A stretch of DNA of 64,000 nt. It comes from Euglena gracilis (taxonomy: Eukaryota > Euglenida > Euglenophyceae > Euglenales). How positions within the stretch are numbered: position 1 is the stretch's first letter; each line of letters opens with the position of its first letter. Below, in pieces: positions 21,137-31,769 of this stretch. Location: NCBI GenBank assembly GCA_039621445.1, contig CP154956.1:59281178-59345177 (forward strand), written 5' to 3'. A program made the position numbers and the translations under genes. The notes below the pieces were generated by a model. That model searched no databases, was not told the DNA's origin, and saw nothing but the letters and a program-made list of their open reading frames with translations.

Positions 21137-21650
21137 CGTTGCATTGGTTTGTTTCAAGCCCTTTTGAGCTGTTTTTTTTGAATGCAATCCGTTGTTAATG
21201 GACAATCAAACTCCATAACCAACATGTGGTGTTGGAAAAGTAAAAAAAAAAAAGGGTTCTTATACTTTTCAATACCAAATTCTGGTTTTGGAGTTTGCAA
21301 ATTGCATGGTTGTAAAAAATCTTGAACATTACAAATGCATTGCTGAAATAGTGCATTCGGTGCAATCTGTTACACTCAATGCTGGAATCTGGCAAAAAAA
21401 AAAACACACTGCGTGTGGGCACCTTGCATCAAAACCACCAAAAAAATGAAAATAAAATAAACTTGCAATTCCTGCCATTTGAGCCATTTTTGGCTGGTTT
21501 TCCACCATTTCGGGCAACAATTTTTGCAACAATTTTTTTTTGGAATTTTGGGGGCAGTTCATGGGATTTTTTGAATTTGATCCATTCGAGCTTCATTTTG
21601 GGAAGTTTTTTGGCAGATTGTCCACTTATGGCCAGTTTCCCCCCCAGAAC

Positions 21651-21735
21651 CCTGTCTTGGGGGGTCCTGTGGGGTCCTGGGGGGGTCCTGGGGGGGGGTC
21701 CTGGGGGGGGTCCTGGGGGGGTCCTGTGGGGTGTG
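21651..21735. repeat. GGGGGGTCCTG minisatellite (inverted partner)
   Basis: Seven or so copies of the reverse complement of the unit at 20701-20825. Confidence 0.75.
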
Positions 21736-22036
21736 TTGTGTTGGTGCCGACCCCTTCCCCCCCTCCCCTCGGGTTTTAAAAAAAACCCTGGCCTTGGCTT
21801 GCAGCAAACAACAAACCAAAACTTGTCTTATGCTTCCTAGACAACTTCAAAATGCACGAAAACACATCCAAATGTCCCTGAAAAACGTCAAAAAGTGTTC
21901 CACATTAAAAAAAAATGGTGAAAGACGTTCAAATCAGGTGAGTTCCGTGGCCAATGACAAAATCCCCTTGTGTGTGCAAGGCAAATATGGCTGAAACGTG
22001 CCCTAATGACCCTGGACCCCCCCAATTACAAAATCC

Positions 22037-22037
<1 letters not shown>

Positions 22038-22091
<54 letters not shown>
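22038..22091. repeat. (TG)n microsatellite
   Basis: An uninterrupted dinucleotide run of 27 units. The flank GCAAGGCAA.ATGGCTGAAAC occurs on both sides (21977 and 22092), so the run lies in a short direct duplication. Confidence 0.95.
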
Positions 22092-22092
<1 letters not shown>

Positions 22093-22139
22093 AAGGCAAG
22101 GATGGCTGAAACACGCACCATAATGAATTTTGTCAGATG

Positions 22140-23390
22140 GTTGGCGCCCTTTGGATGCTTCTGAAAAACCATTGAGGTCGAAAACCATGTGGTCGACCCG
22201 ACCTCTAATCATGGTTGGCAGGAGCAATGGGATTGGCCAACTAGGTCGTGCCAACCTATGGTTAAAAGTCTTTTGAAAGGGGGGGATAATGCGATACAGT
22301 GGCCAACGATGGATATTGGTATTGGTTTTAGGGGGGTCCTGAGGAAATTTGGATAATTTGACACCCCGGTATCTTTGATAAAAGTCGATAAAACAAATAT
22401 GATCATTTTGTAACCAGATATTCTCATTTTTGTGGTTTGGAGGAATCCCAAATCGCCCAAAAAACAACAAAAAAAGTACGTTACCCCCCCCAACCCATGG
22501 AGTTTGGCTCCAAAATGGGGCAAAAAAAGTTGAAAAAAACTTATAAAACGGGTATGGGGTGTATGGGGGGCTAGCATTGGCATTTCAGAAATTATCGTGA
22601 AATCACTGAAAGTCACCGTAAATTGAAGCAATGCAATTTGTCAATGGTAAATTATGCGAACTTTGCAACGCTAGTTTTTTCGGCATTACATCACATGCAT
22701 GTCCCATTAAGGGCTCAGCACTATGAAAAACCCTGGTCCAAAATCCAAAAAATTACCGCTGATCTCCCTAAGCGTGTCCCCATCCTTAATCCCAACTCTA
22801 ACTGTATCCCTATCCGCATCTCAAATAATTTCAAAGGGGGGGGGGTGCGGTTGATTGGAGGTCAGTCCGACCTCCGGGATCGTCATAGCCCGTCATCCGC
22901 TTGGGGCCCATTTTCCAATTGAAAATGGGCTGTTTTGACAAATGGCAAGGTGTTTTCAAACAACCTGGCACAAAAATAGAATTTCAACAAAAAAAAACAG
23001 GTTTTCACCACGGTATTTTTTTGTTCCTTTTGATGCTTTAAATATGTATTTTTTTGTCGATCAAACAAAACAAAACAAAAGCAACAACACTGGGTACTCC
23101 AAAGCAACATTGTCTTCACAGAAAACAACTATGCTGTCCAGAGTCCGGAAGGAGTGTTGTTTTGCTTCGGGACCGCCGGGCCGGGCCGGCGCGGGCTGCG
23201 GTATGGCGCTCTTTACGTGTGTGACGGTGCAATGCTGCAGCAGATATTTGGGGCATGTGCAGTCAGGGTGGCCTGGCCCAACCTGGTGGCGGCGCAGCCC
23301 GGAACGGCCCGGCAGCCCGGCACCTGGCACTCCCGCCGGCCCGGAATTTTTTTTTTTTGACCCAAAAATGACCCAAAAGCAGGGGGGGGG
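22140..23390. other. No gene recognised
   Basis: AT-rich sequence with single G runs; no domain-bearing frame on either strand, no clear repeat family. Confidence 0.4.
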
Positions 23391-23399
23391 GTGAAAATC

Positions 23400-24000
23400 A
23401 CTCATTTTCGGCTCGAACCCCGTTCTTCTGGGTCCGGGAGGCCAAAAAAACATTGTTTGGGGCATATTTTTTTTTCGATTTTATCACCTTTTTTTGACCT
23501 GGAAATGACTATATTTTGGGCTGAAAATGGGGGTTTGGGGTGGGGGTCGAAAAACACTGATTTTTGGCCCGAGAGCAGTTTTTCCAAGCTCGGGAGGCCA
23601 AAAAAACATGTTAAATCCCGGATAAGCTCGAGATATGGCCAATTTACGGCCCAAAACAGACAGCTTCCGACTCTGCCGTTTTCGTTTATATAGGTTGAAA
23701 AAAAAATCGAAAAAATCGAAAAAATTTTGCCCAAAATCATGGGCAAAAAAGTTTTTGTCTTCGTGGGCCCAGAAAAACTGTTTTTGAGCTGAAAATGGGC
23801 GTATTTTGACCCCCGGCCCCCCGCTTTTGGCCCAAAACCCATTCATTTTGGCCGGCCGGCCCGGGGCAGGGCCGGGCCAGGCTGACGGCCGGGCTGGGCT
23901 GGGCCGCCGGGCATGGGCTGAAATGCCAGGCCAGATCGGGCCAGGCTGACGGGGCCGCCAACTGCCGCAAACATCTGCTACAACATGGCACCATCTCACA
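23400..24000. repeat. GGCCAAAAAAAC-containing dispersed repeat and GGCCGGGC-rich block
   Basis: Copies of a unit with a CGGGAGGCCAAAAAAACAT core lie at 23435 and 23600, and in related form around 26580. Bases 23850-23950 are a dense run of GGCCGGGC and GGGCTGGGC blocks. Confidence 0.4.
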
Positions 24001-24265
24001 CGTAAAGAGTACACAAAGCCTGGTCGTTTTAGAGGGGTCATTTTGATGGGTGGGTCACTGAGCTCTTATCTCTTTTGAGAAGAGTGAAGCTTGCCACGGC
24101 GGGGGCCTGTTGGGTAGGAAATGAAAACCGTGGAGTATCGTATCGCCGTGACCCCGGACCTGTTCCCGGAGTTTTTTTTCAGTCATGAGTGACTGGATCC
24201 CGAGTTTCCGAATCATCTCCGTCCACAGCTAGAAGCTCGTTTGAAACGAAGTGAAAATAAAAACA

Positions 24266-24378
24266 GGGGGGTGTGGGGGGGTATGGGGGGGTGTGGGGGG
24301 GGTGTGGGGGGGGGGTGTGGGGGGGTATGGGGGGGTGTGGGGGGGTATGGGGGGGTGTGGGGGGGGGGTGTGGGGGCG
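24266..24378. repeat. GTGGGGGG/TATGGGGGG minisatellite, G-quadruplex prone
   Basis: About fourteen tandem 8-10 bp units, all with five or more consecutive G. A shorter array of the same unit is at 24819-24876. Runs of G at this spacing are expected to be able to form quadruplexes. Confidence 0.8.
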
Positions 24379-24918
24379 CAGCCCCCCCCCGCCCCCCCCG
24401 CCGCGGTGGCCGTAGGCCACCGGACCCCTCATCGGTGGCTGTGGGCCTGGATAATGTCTATCTGGGCTCCAATTTTTCACGGAAAAAACATACATTTTGA
24501 TGAAAAAAATTCCAAAATTCTCAGGTTTAAGTTGTTTTCAGGAGTGGTGATAAAACTGCAAAATCAAAAAAACTGCCCAAAATTTTGGCACAATCAAATT
24601 TTATTGACATTTTTTCTATTGGCAAATTTTTGGTATTTCAACCATTTTTTTGCTTCAAAAACCTCCGACATTCAAACCTTTGAGAAAATTGTGCAATTTG
24701 GACGGTGAGGAAAAAAATGCGGTCTTGGGCGGGTTTTGGAGGGACCTCCAATTTGCCAACATAGGTCCCAAAATGGGTCCAAATTACACCCGGTGCCGAA
24801 CCCACACTGGTCAAGTGTGGGGGGGGTGTGGGGGGGGGGGTGTGGGGGGGAGGGGGTGTGGGGGGGGTGTGGGGGTAAATGTCTAGTGTAGGAGCCAGTT
24901 TTTGCAATACCTCGGCGA

Positions 24919-25052
24919 CCAACTACAAAAAAAATTTTCCGGGTCAAAATATTTTATGCAAAAAAATGCAAAAAAAATGCAAAAAAATGCAAATTTCGGA
25001 AAAACCCGATTATGCAAAAAAATGCAAATTATGCAAGTTGCATTCCCCCCCC
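24919..25052. repeat. Second copy of the ATGCAAAAAA repeat unit
   Basis: Near-identical to 16989-17106 in the same orientation, ending in ATGCAAGTTGCATTCCCCCCC in both places. Confidence 0.75.
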
Positions 25053-25634
25053 CTGCGGAATGCCCAAAAAGATAACCTTGAAAGACCCAAGAATTGGGGT
25101 AGGGGGCAAAAATTGGGCATAAATTGCCCCCCCCCCCCCTGAGTCAGCCAGTCCTTACACCCCCCCCCTATTAGTCACCTTGGCCAAATTCCCCTCCCAA
25201 GAGGGTGACTAACTATGGGGGGGGGAATGGTATGTACAACGAAGACAACCTCAATTGGACGAAAAATGTCGCAACTGTCTCGGGGGTAGGCAGTACAGTT
25301 GCGATTTTCTGGGGACCCCCCCCTCCCCCCCCCCCTGTACAGCTTCCAACCACCCCCCTCGGACCCCCCCCTCCCCCCCCTGTGCCTTGTCCCCAATGTA
25401 CACGTGTTACAAACACGGTACATTTGCATTGTTCCGTGGAATAAATGAAAAATATTATGTAGGGTTACAGCATAACTAGAATGCATGAAACGATGGGGAA
25501 TATTGCTCAACGGAAGCAAGAAGCAACAGCGGCGGGAAGTTGGCGTATTTGGGGGGGGGGGGAGGGTACGCAGACGCATGCTGCAAACACCTCGTGGCCT
25601 GTTGGCCAGGAACAATAGCACATCACGAAAGGCA

Positions 25635-25909
25635 TCAGAAACATCCCGGGCATTTCCAGGGACGTTTGGGGGCTCGGCACAGGTCAACACACACAAAATG
25701 GTAGGTGTCCGCACAACTCACACAGGAAACAGACCGAGCTACGTCAGAGGTGGTGGGGAAGCAGGTTTTCGTCACCATAGGGGCAAAGAAAGCAAGGAAT
25801 TTTGGGAATTGAGAAGCAGAGGAGGCCACAATTGGAGGTCCGTCACGGTCTGACACTTTATACAAAAAAAACAAGGGCATTGAGGTATGACCGGAAAGAC
25901 AAAACAGGC
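25635..25909 (-). CDS. Probable PHD zinc finger, two exons
   Basis: Exon 25738-25635 encodes a sequence with C-V-S-C, four residues later H-x2-C, then W-K-C-P-G-C and a stop: the second half of a PHD finger. Upstream, 25909-25847 encodes IFGFVPCLFCLSGHTSMP, which supplies the first C-x2-C. A 108 bp intron (donor GTGACG, acceptor CTGACGTAG) joins them in phase with 18 residues between the first and second cysteine pairs, inside the PHD range. PHD fingers usually read histone tail methylation in chromatin proteins. Cys-rich open sequence continues upstream to about 26100, with a possible further exon. The gene end may be the stop at 25635 or a later exon. Confidence 0.48.
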
Positions 25910-26129
25910 ATGGAACGAACCCGAAAATCTGTTCCAGCTCTCTCCGTACGGGCAGCAACACAGGCGAGTTGTTGCTCGGGTGTTGCGTACAACACCCGAG
26001 CATCAATGCACCAGCGGGCCCGCCCCAAAAAACAGTCGTCCAACGTCGCGTGTTGTACCCCATGGGTTGCACAAACCACCATGTATTCTGTAAAACAATT
26101 TAGGGCAACCATGCGGTCGCGACAGTAAT

Positions 26130-26500
26130 CTTTGCCGAGACCAGATCTGGGGGGGCATAGGTGCCGGATCAATTTTTTCTCGGGGGGGGGGGGACATTCC
26201 ATGGAAAGTCAACTTCTTGCATCCATTCTGCCGCCCGAAGGGCGGCAAGATAATGGACGTTCGGCGTACCTTCCCCTTGGGGGTCGGACCCCCTCGGAAC
26301 GGCAAAATGGGTACCCCCCCCTGGTCGGCCGACCCCCTCAGCACGGCATGCCGAACCATGACACAACTACGACAATCCTATGCTCCGGAAAGGCAGCATT
26401 CATAGCTGGGTCATATACCACTTGACCGTCTGACCGATGAAAATTTACTCCTTAAACATTGACGAAGCACATTGACTCACAACAGATGACAAATGATCCC
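26130..26500. other. No gene recognised
   Basis: G/C runs and a few short palindromes; no domain-bearing frame. Confidence 0.35.
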
Positions 26501-26509
26501 GGTATACTT

Positions 26510-26737
26510 GCATTTTGGGTCAGTTCTGGGCCAAAAAAACTCGAAAAACCTCGAATTTTTTTTGCCCAAAACCATGTGTTTTTGGCCTCCCGGACCCGGA
26601 AAAAGTGTTTTCGAGCCAAAAAAGAGCGTTTTCGACCCCCGGCACCCCGTTTTGGGCCCGAAACCCTTGCGTTTTGGGTCAGTTCTGGGCCAAAAAAAAC
26701 TCGAAAAAACTCGATTTTCTTTTTGCCCAAAACCATG
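26510..26737. repeat. Direct repeat of about 67 bp
   Basis: Bases 26510-26576 and 26668-26737 are direct copies (GTTTTGGGTCAGTTCTGGGC at the left, TTTGCCCAAAACCATG at the right) separated by a GGCC-rich spacer related to 23400-23620. Confidence 0.7.
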
Positions 26738-27199
26738 ACCATGACCCCCCCCTCACCGGCGTTGTCACCCCTGAGTCCATCGTTGGGGGTCACCGGCTTT
26801 GTCCTGAGTCCGGAGTGGGGGGGGTCACGGACTTAAGGTTTTTAATACTGGATCCCCCCCCTTGAAGAATAAGGCAAACTGAACTGGACAGGGGGAAAAT
26901 TTTTCGGCGCAAAGTGTCGAATTTTTTTAAAAAAAAATCAGGCCAAATTTAGCCATTTTTGGCCAAAATGGCTATTTGGTCGTTTTTTGACGAGTCTGAC
27001 CAGTCCCCAGACCCCCCTTGAAGAGTCCCGAACTGCACAAGGGGAGTGGGGGGTCCCAAAATGAACTGCACCAGACTACCTAGCCCCCATTTTGGTCCCA
27101 GGTGGGTGGGGTAAATTTTCGACCACTGTGGCCAAGCTTGGCCACATTGGGAAAAGCGTACAGGGGGTAGCTTTAAATCGTAGGACACTTAATTCGGAT

Positions 27200-27300
27200 T
27201 GACATTTAACTTGGTCTGGATTAAATCCGTTTTAATCCAGCGAGGTTCGGGTGTCAGACCGGATTTAATCCAGCGAGTTAAACCGCTATCGAGGTTACTC
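27200..27300. repeat. Short repeats with GGATTTAATCCAGCGAG
   Basis: The unit occurs at 27264-27280 and, with TTTTAATCCAGCGAG, at 27229-27243; AATCC/GGATT palindromes make small hairpins. It lies just upstream of the pogo-like gene. Confidence 0.35.
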
Positions 27301-27312
27301 CTAATTGGCAGG

Positions 27313-28978
27313 ATGCGCAGATTTCTGGTGCAAAAGGACAGTTTGGAGCAAGGTACCATATTCCTTCTGTTTATCACTGACATTCATTCTTTCTCCAGAG
27401 AAGAGGCGAGGGGAAGATTTTAAAGCAATTGTGGATCATGCAGAAGATATGTTGGAAAACAGGTTGACTTCCTCCCAAATTCCTCCCATGGTTGCCTTCA
27501 TTCAGGAAGTCCAAGAAAAAGAAAGTGAAGACGGAGTGGGCCTCCTGGTCCGACGAGAAGAAGACGGAGATTGCGGACATGGCCATCCATAAGGGGATGA
27601 CCTACGCAGCATTCCAGGTACTTTCTCATCCCACTGTGGGTTCCCCCCCCCACCTCAGCTGTGGTGGAAAGGTCAGCACCATCAGGACTTTCCTGTTCCC
27701 CCAAGCACGTTCAATGGATGGGTGCTTTAGAGGAAAACAGGAGTTGCGGTTCAAAGTCGAGGGAGGCCGACACTCATGTCTCACGACGAGGAAAAAATGA
27801 TTTTTGACGCAGTGCGGCACCTCAGAAACAAGGGGGCAGTCGTTGACACGGAAGTGCTTCAAGAAATTGGCCTGAAAACAACGAGCCAGATCAGAGGCAT
27901 CCCACTGGACAAATTGCCACCACTGTCACAACATTGGGCTCAGAGCTTCAGACGCAGATGGAAGCTCCAGGTTTGCCGGCAAAAGGTTCCTCAGCCCTGC
28001 TGTTCTATCAAACTAGGCTTCGCAGAGCAACATCAGACCGTGGAATCAGCAGTGCTGAGGAACTTGTAGCTGACAACGCCTGGAGAGCAACGTTGCACGA
28101 TGTTATGCACCGGGCTACATTTGACAGAAGATGCTCCAGCGCAGCTACCACCAGCCATGGTGGTTGCTGATGACGAAACACCATTGCAGTATTGTTTTGT
28201 GGTGAAAGGCACGTATCAAGAACAAGGGCAACAAAAACAAGTCACCATTGTTGCTGCACGCGAAAAGAGAAGTGTAACTGGCACACCAGTGGTTTCCTTG
28301 GACGGAACACTGCTCACATTCCGAGTTATCTGGAAGGGCAGAACAAAACAGTGCCACCCAAGACCCCAACCACACTGGGACCGACGGATTTACAGTGACC
28401 ACGATGTGAAGAAGGTGCAAACGGGGTTAAGCTTCAAGCGTCTTCTGGGGCAGATATCCACAGAACCGGCACAGCGGCGCAAGGAGCACGAATTGCCTGC
28501 AGATTATCCTGCACTACTCATCGCTGCCACCCCTTCCTTTCTGTTTTGTCACAGGGACGCAGCTTCCAGTTCAAATCAAGGGGACCACAGAGAGAGGGTT
28601 ATTCAAGAACAAGAACCTGGGAATATTCAAGAACAAGAACCTGGGAATAATCCAGAACAAGCCGTGGAACAAGAAGACGAACAAGAATCTGACAGTGACG
28701 TTGAAGTTCAGGTGGCAAGTGTGCAGGCATGTGCTGAAGTGATCCCAGACGATTTGGTTGTGGAGGAAGGAGAAGGGGTTGCCGAAGAAGAGGCCGCTGC
28801 AAGGGAAGTGGAGGCAGCCCGCAACTGGAGATGGATGAGGCCATTGCCAAAGCGCTGGCACGTGGTGGCCGACTGTTGTTCAAATTTGGCCCCCCCTGCG
28901 GACAACATTTCCTCCACCCCTTGTGGACAATATTTTCTTGCCCCCCCCCGTGTTTTTTTATTAAAAAATCCTGTTTAA
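27313..28978 (+). CDS. Pogo/CENP-B-like gene: two helix-turn-helix regions plus DDE-like region, spliced
   Basis: Exons 27313-27352, 27399-27462, 27506-27617, 27731-27970 and 28070 onward join in phase across introns of 46, 43, 113 and 99 bp, all GT-AG. The product starts MRRFLVQK, has a basic helix-turn-helix (KKKKVKTEWASWSDEKK), then a Tc5/CENP-B-type DNA-binding region (SRGRPTLMSHDEEKMIF to HWAQSFRRRWKL), and then VVADDETPL and VTGTPVVSLDGTLL, which resemble the first catalytic Asp block and following strand of pogo-family DDE domains. The expected second Asp block is not clear (a LLIAATPS stretch may be its decayed form), and the end is acidic and Glu-rich. This suggests a transposase-derived gene rather than an active transposase. 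The exon limits after 28400 are uncertain; TTTTGTCACAG at 28543-28553 is another good acceptor. Confidence 0.6.
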
Positions 28979-29085
28979 AAAACCATTTTTTTTAAAAAAA
29001 ACACACAAAAATGTTTTTTTTTGAAACAGCAAAAACGGCCACTGTGCCCCCCCCCCCCACCTGTGGACAACATTTTGTCACCCAG

Positions 29086-30211
29086 TGTACGTCTGATTCC
29101 CAATTCCCCTTTCCCAATTCCCAAAAGCCTTCGCTTTCGCCTTGGCGCACCTACTTGGGAACTGAAAATCAGAGTAACAGAAAATCCCTTTTCCCACTTC
29201 CCAAGAAGCAAAGCACGGTGCAATGCAGGAGAACGGACTGGATATCCAAGTCCGGTCCGATGGAAAGGAAGGAAAAGGTATAAAGAAGAATACCACCTGT
29301 GGAGAGAGAAGGGGCACCCATTAGGAGATCCTAATAGGATCTGCTTCCATCCTAACTTCCTCAACGGAAGGGGACAGAAGCGTACGCCTGGTACACATCC
29401 CCCTCCCAGGGCTATGCCCGATTTCCCCTTTGGACCAGGCATTCTGGCCACAGGGATTTCGGACACAGACCTGGTCTGTGGGAGGTGCACCCTGGCGCAT
29501 CCACAGGGGCCCTTTCCGTCGCACAGGGGTCCACTCAAAGGGGGGGGCGGAAAGGAGGGGACCCAAAAAGCCCAAAACGCGCAAAATGGTTTCACCTATT
29601 TTGCGGTGGCTTATGGGTGTATAGTATATTATAGCCCACTGGGGAAAATGGGGCTGGCAGGTTTCCTTGCCAAGCAAACCCATCCACCCAGTTTGGGTGT
29701 GCCAAAGGCACTTGGGGTTGGTCCATGGGCATTCCAGGAAAACCCATGGGGAGGGTGTGGAAGGAGGGGGCCTCTGACCAGTCAAACCTGGGCAGGGCGC
29801 ATGGCCAGTCAAACCTGACCACGCAAAAGGAAATCCTACTCTACAAAACCAACTGCCGGCGACAGCATTTGCCGCGGGGGGGAAAGTAGAGAGGAGTGGG
29901 GGGTTGGCTTAGGCCAGAAAAATGGTGCTGTCTGGCAGCCTTAAGGCCTCAAACGGCCGAAAAGAAAGGGAAAGGAAAAGAGGCCGTCGGCCCTGTGCGC
30001 TGCGTGTCGCACGCTCGCGAGAGGGGAGAGGGGAGAGGGGTGTGCATGCATGCGCACGGAATCCTGCACATGGCAGCATCCCGGTGGGAACTTACCAGCG
30101 GCGAATACCGCAAAGGGTCTTCGAAGGGGCTGTTCGGGCGAATACCCAAACAGGGTGTCAGGCGAATACCTGACGAGGGTGCTGAAAGACGCCGCATTGG
30201 CGGTGACAGAC
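29086..30211 (-). repeat. LTR of chromovirus copy C
   Basis: Begins (plus-strand view) TGTACGTCTG and matches 57941-59040 closely and 30496-31640 more distantly. Read on the minus strand it ends ..GACGTACA, so it follows the TG..CA rule for LTRs. It stands directly downstream of the ORF3 fragment at 30215-30495, as a 3' LTR should. The upper boundary is approximate. It contains several small hairpins, for example GCGGCGAATACCGC. Confidence 0.65.
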
Positions 30212-30214
30212 ACC

Positions 30215-30495
30215 TTACCTGCCTTTATCGGCTGGACGATCGCGGACCTCACGCCAGTAGTCGTGTTGGGGGTCCCCTAATGGGTCCTCAACCAACTCCA
30301 GTTGGCGTGGGGAACGCGGCGGAGCTGATTCACTCCGAATGGTGTTGAGCTCCGGATCGTTGACATCAAAGGAAGGGGTCTCCCAGTCCTTGATCCAATT
30401 ATCCGGCATATTCTCCCTGGTACGTTCAGCATGATGCTAAAGATACCGTTGGAGTTGCTCCCAGAAAATTCTGGGCAGCATCACCGGGCAGATAG
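30215..30495 (-). pseudogene. ORF3 C-terminal fragment, copy C
   Basis: The minus strand encodes IFWEQLQRYL, then NWIKDWETPSFDV, then a charged tail ending in a stop at 30215. The same motifs end ORF3 of copy D (EFWEQLQRYL, NWIKDCETPSFDV near 59750-59850), and a diverged form ends ORF3 of copy A. The fragment is cut at 30495 exactly where the LTR of copy A begins (TGTACGTCC), so copy A may have inserted into this ORF. The other half of copy C is not seen beyond copy A. Confidence 0.65.
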
Positions 30496-31640
30496 TGTAC
30501 GTCCTACCTTTACGCTTTCGCCCTTTGGTGCGCAGGAAAAGATATAGGTAGGAGTAACAAGAAAAAAATATAAAATAAAATATAAAAGTTGTATTGCCCT
30601 TTTCCCCAATTAAGAGGCAGAGCACAAGACAGGGGAGGAGCCCTATGGGCTACGGACCAGACAAAGTGACAAATGTCCTTTCAGGACTTCAAATGTGAAA
30701 AAAATGAGACTTGTAGATCAAGTCTTGCAAAGTCAAAATGAAAAGCAAAGAATAGAAAATACCACCTGTGGAGAGGAGAACCAGAATTAGGCTTTGGTAT
30801 TCCTAATTCAGGCCGTTGGCCATCTGTAGGAATACCACCTAGCATAGTACTGTGTATGGGGCTCAGAGCTATATCTGGCCGTAGGCTTTTACCTACATAC
30901 ACAGTACCATGGCCTTACGGCTGCCTGGTACACATCCCCCTCCCAGGGCTATGCCCGATTTCCCTACTGGACCAGGCCAGTCGGAATGCCGGACACAGTC
31001 CTGGGGACGGGGACCTGTCACAGGGCCGTTTGCGGCTTTTGGTTCTCCTGTCACCAGGGGTGTGGGAAGGAAATTGCGAAATAACGCAAAAACGCGCAAA
31101 AGTGGTTAACCGCTTATGCGGTGCCTACTTATTGCGGCAAAGGGGTGGAAGTGGAAGAGCCCATTGGGAAATGGGGCTGGAAGGTTTCCATTCCAGAAAG
31201 TCCCATCCACCCAGTTTGGGGTGTGTCTATGACACGCAGGGAGGTCTCATTCCATAATCGGAAAAGATTGAAGGGTGGGGTGTGGAAGGAGGGGGCACCT
31301 GGCCAGTCATGTCTGACCAGGGAGAAAGACCTATTTACAAAACCAACTGCCGGCGACAGCGATATTTTGCCCAGGGGGGTAAAGGAGAGAGGAGTGGGGG
31401 GCTGGTCAAAAGACCTTAGCAGAAGTTTTGCTGTCTGGCAGTCTTATGTGGCCTTATAGCCGAAAAGTAACAAGTTGGGAGCTATTATTACGGTGTGCGC
31501 GCTGTACGCTGTGTGTCTTCTTACTGGCGGCATATACCGCTAGGAGAAGGCTTCACAGCGCCGCTCGGACACGGTGTTGTTCGATGGGGTATCCCCAGAG
31601 GCATATACCTCGATAGACGGGCAGTAGCCCAAAAGAGAGG
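30496..31640 (-). repeat. 3' LTR of copy A
   Basis: Bases 30496-30945 match 46547-46987 closely and continue to about 31640, with recognisable similarity to the LTRs of copies C and D (GGTACACATCCCCCTCCCAG, TACAAAACCAACTGCC). On the minus strand it ends GACGTACA. The upper boundary is approximate, because no clear polypurine tract was found beside it. Confidence 0.65.
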
Positions 31641-31769
31641 GGGTAATATGTAAAGTAAAAATACATATTGGCAGATGTGCCTGGGATAGATACCGAATAC
31701 AGGGCCTATAGGCCTGATGGAAAGGTCAGAACAGGGTCCATGGACCTGTGGCCTGTAAGCCTGGGGTAT

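Noticed and set aside
23061-24041. Possible exons in Pro/Gly-rich minus-strand frames
   Set aside because: The frames follow GGCCGGGC blocks and repeated GGCCAAAAAAAC units; no domain or good splice pair was seen.
24266-24378. Telomere-like repeat
   Set aside because: Units vary in length (8-10 bp) and have no regular telomeric heptamer; the arrays are short and internal.
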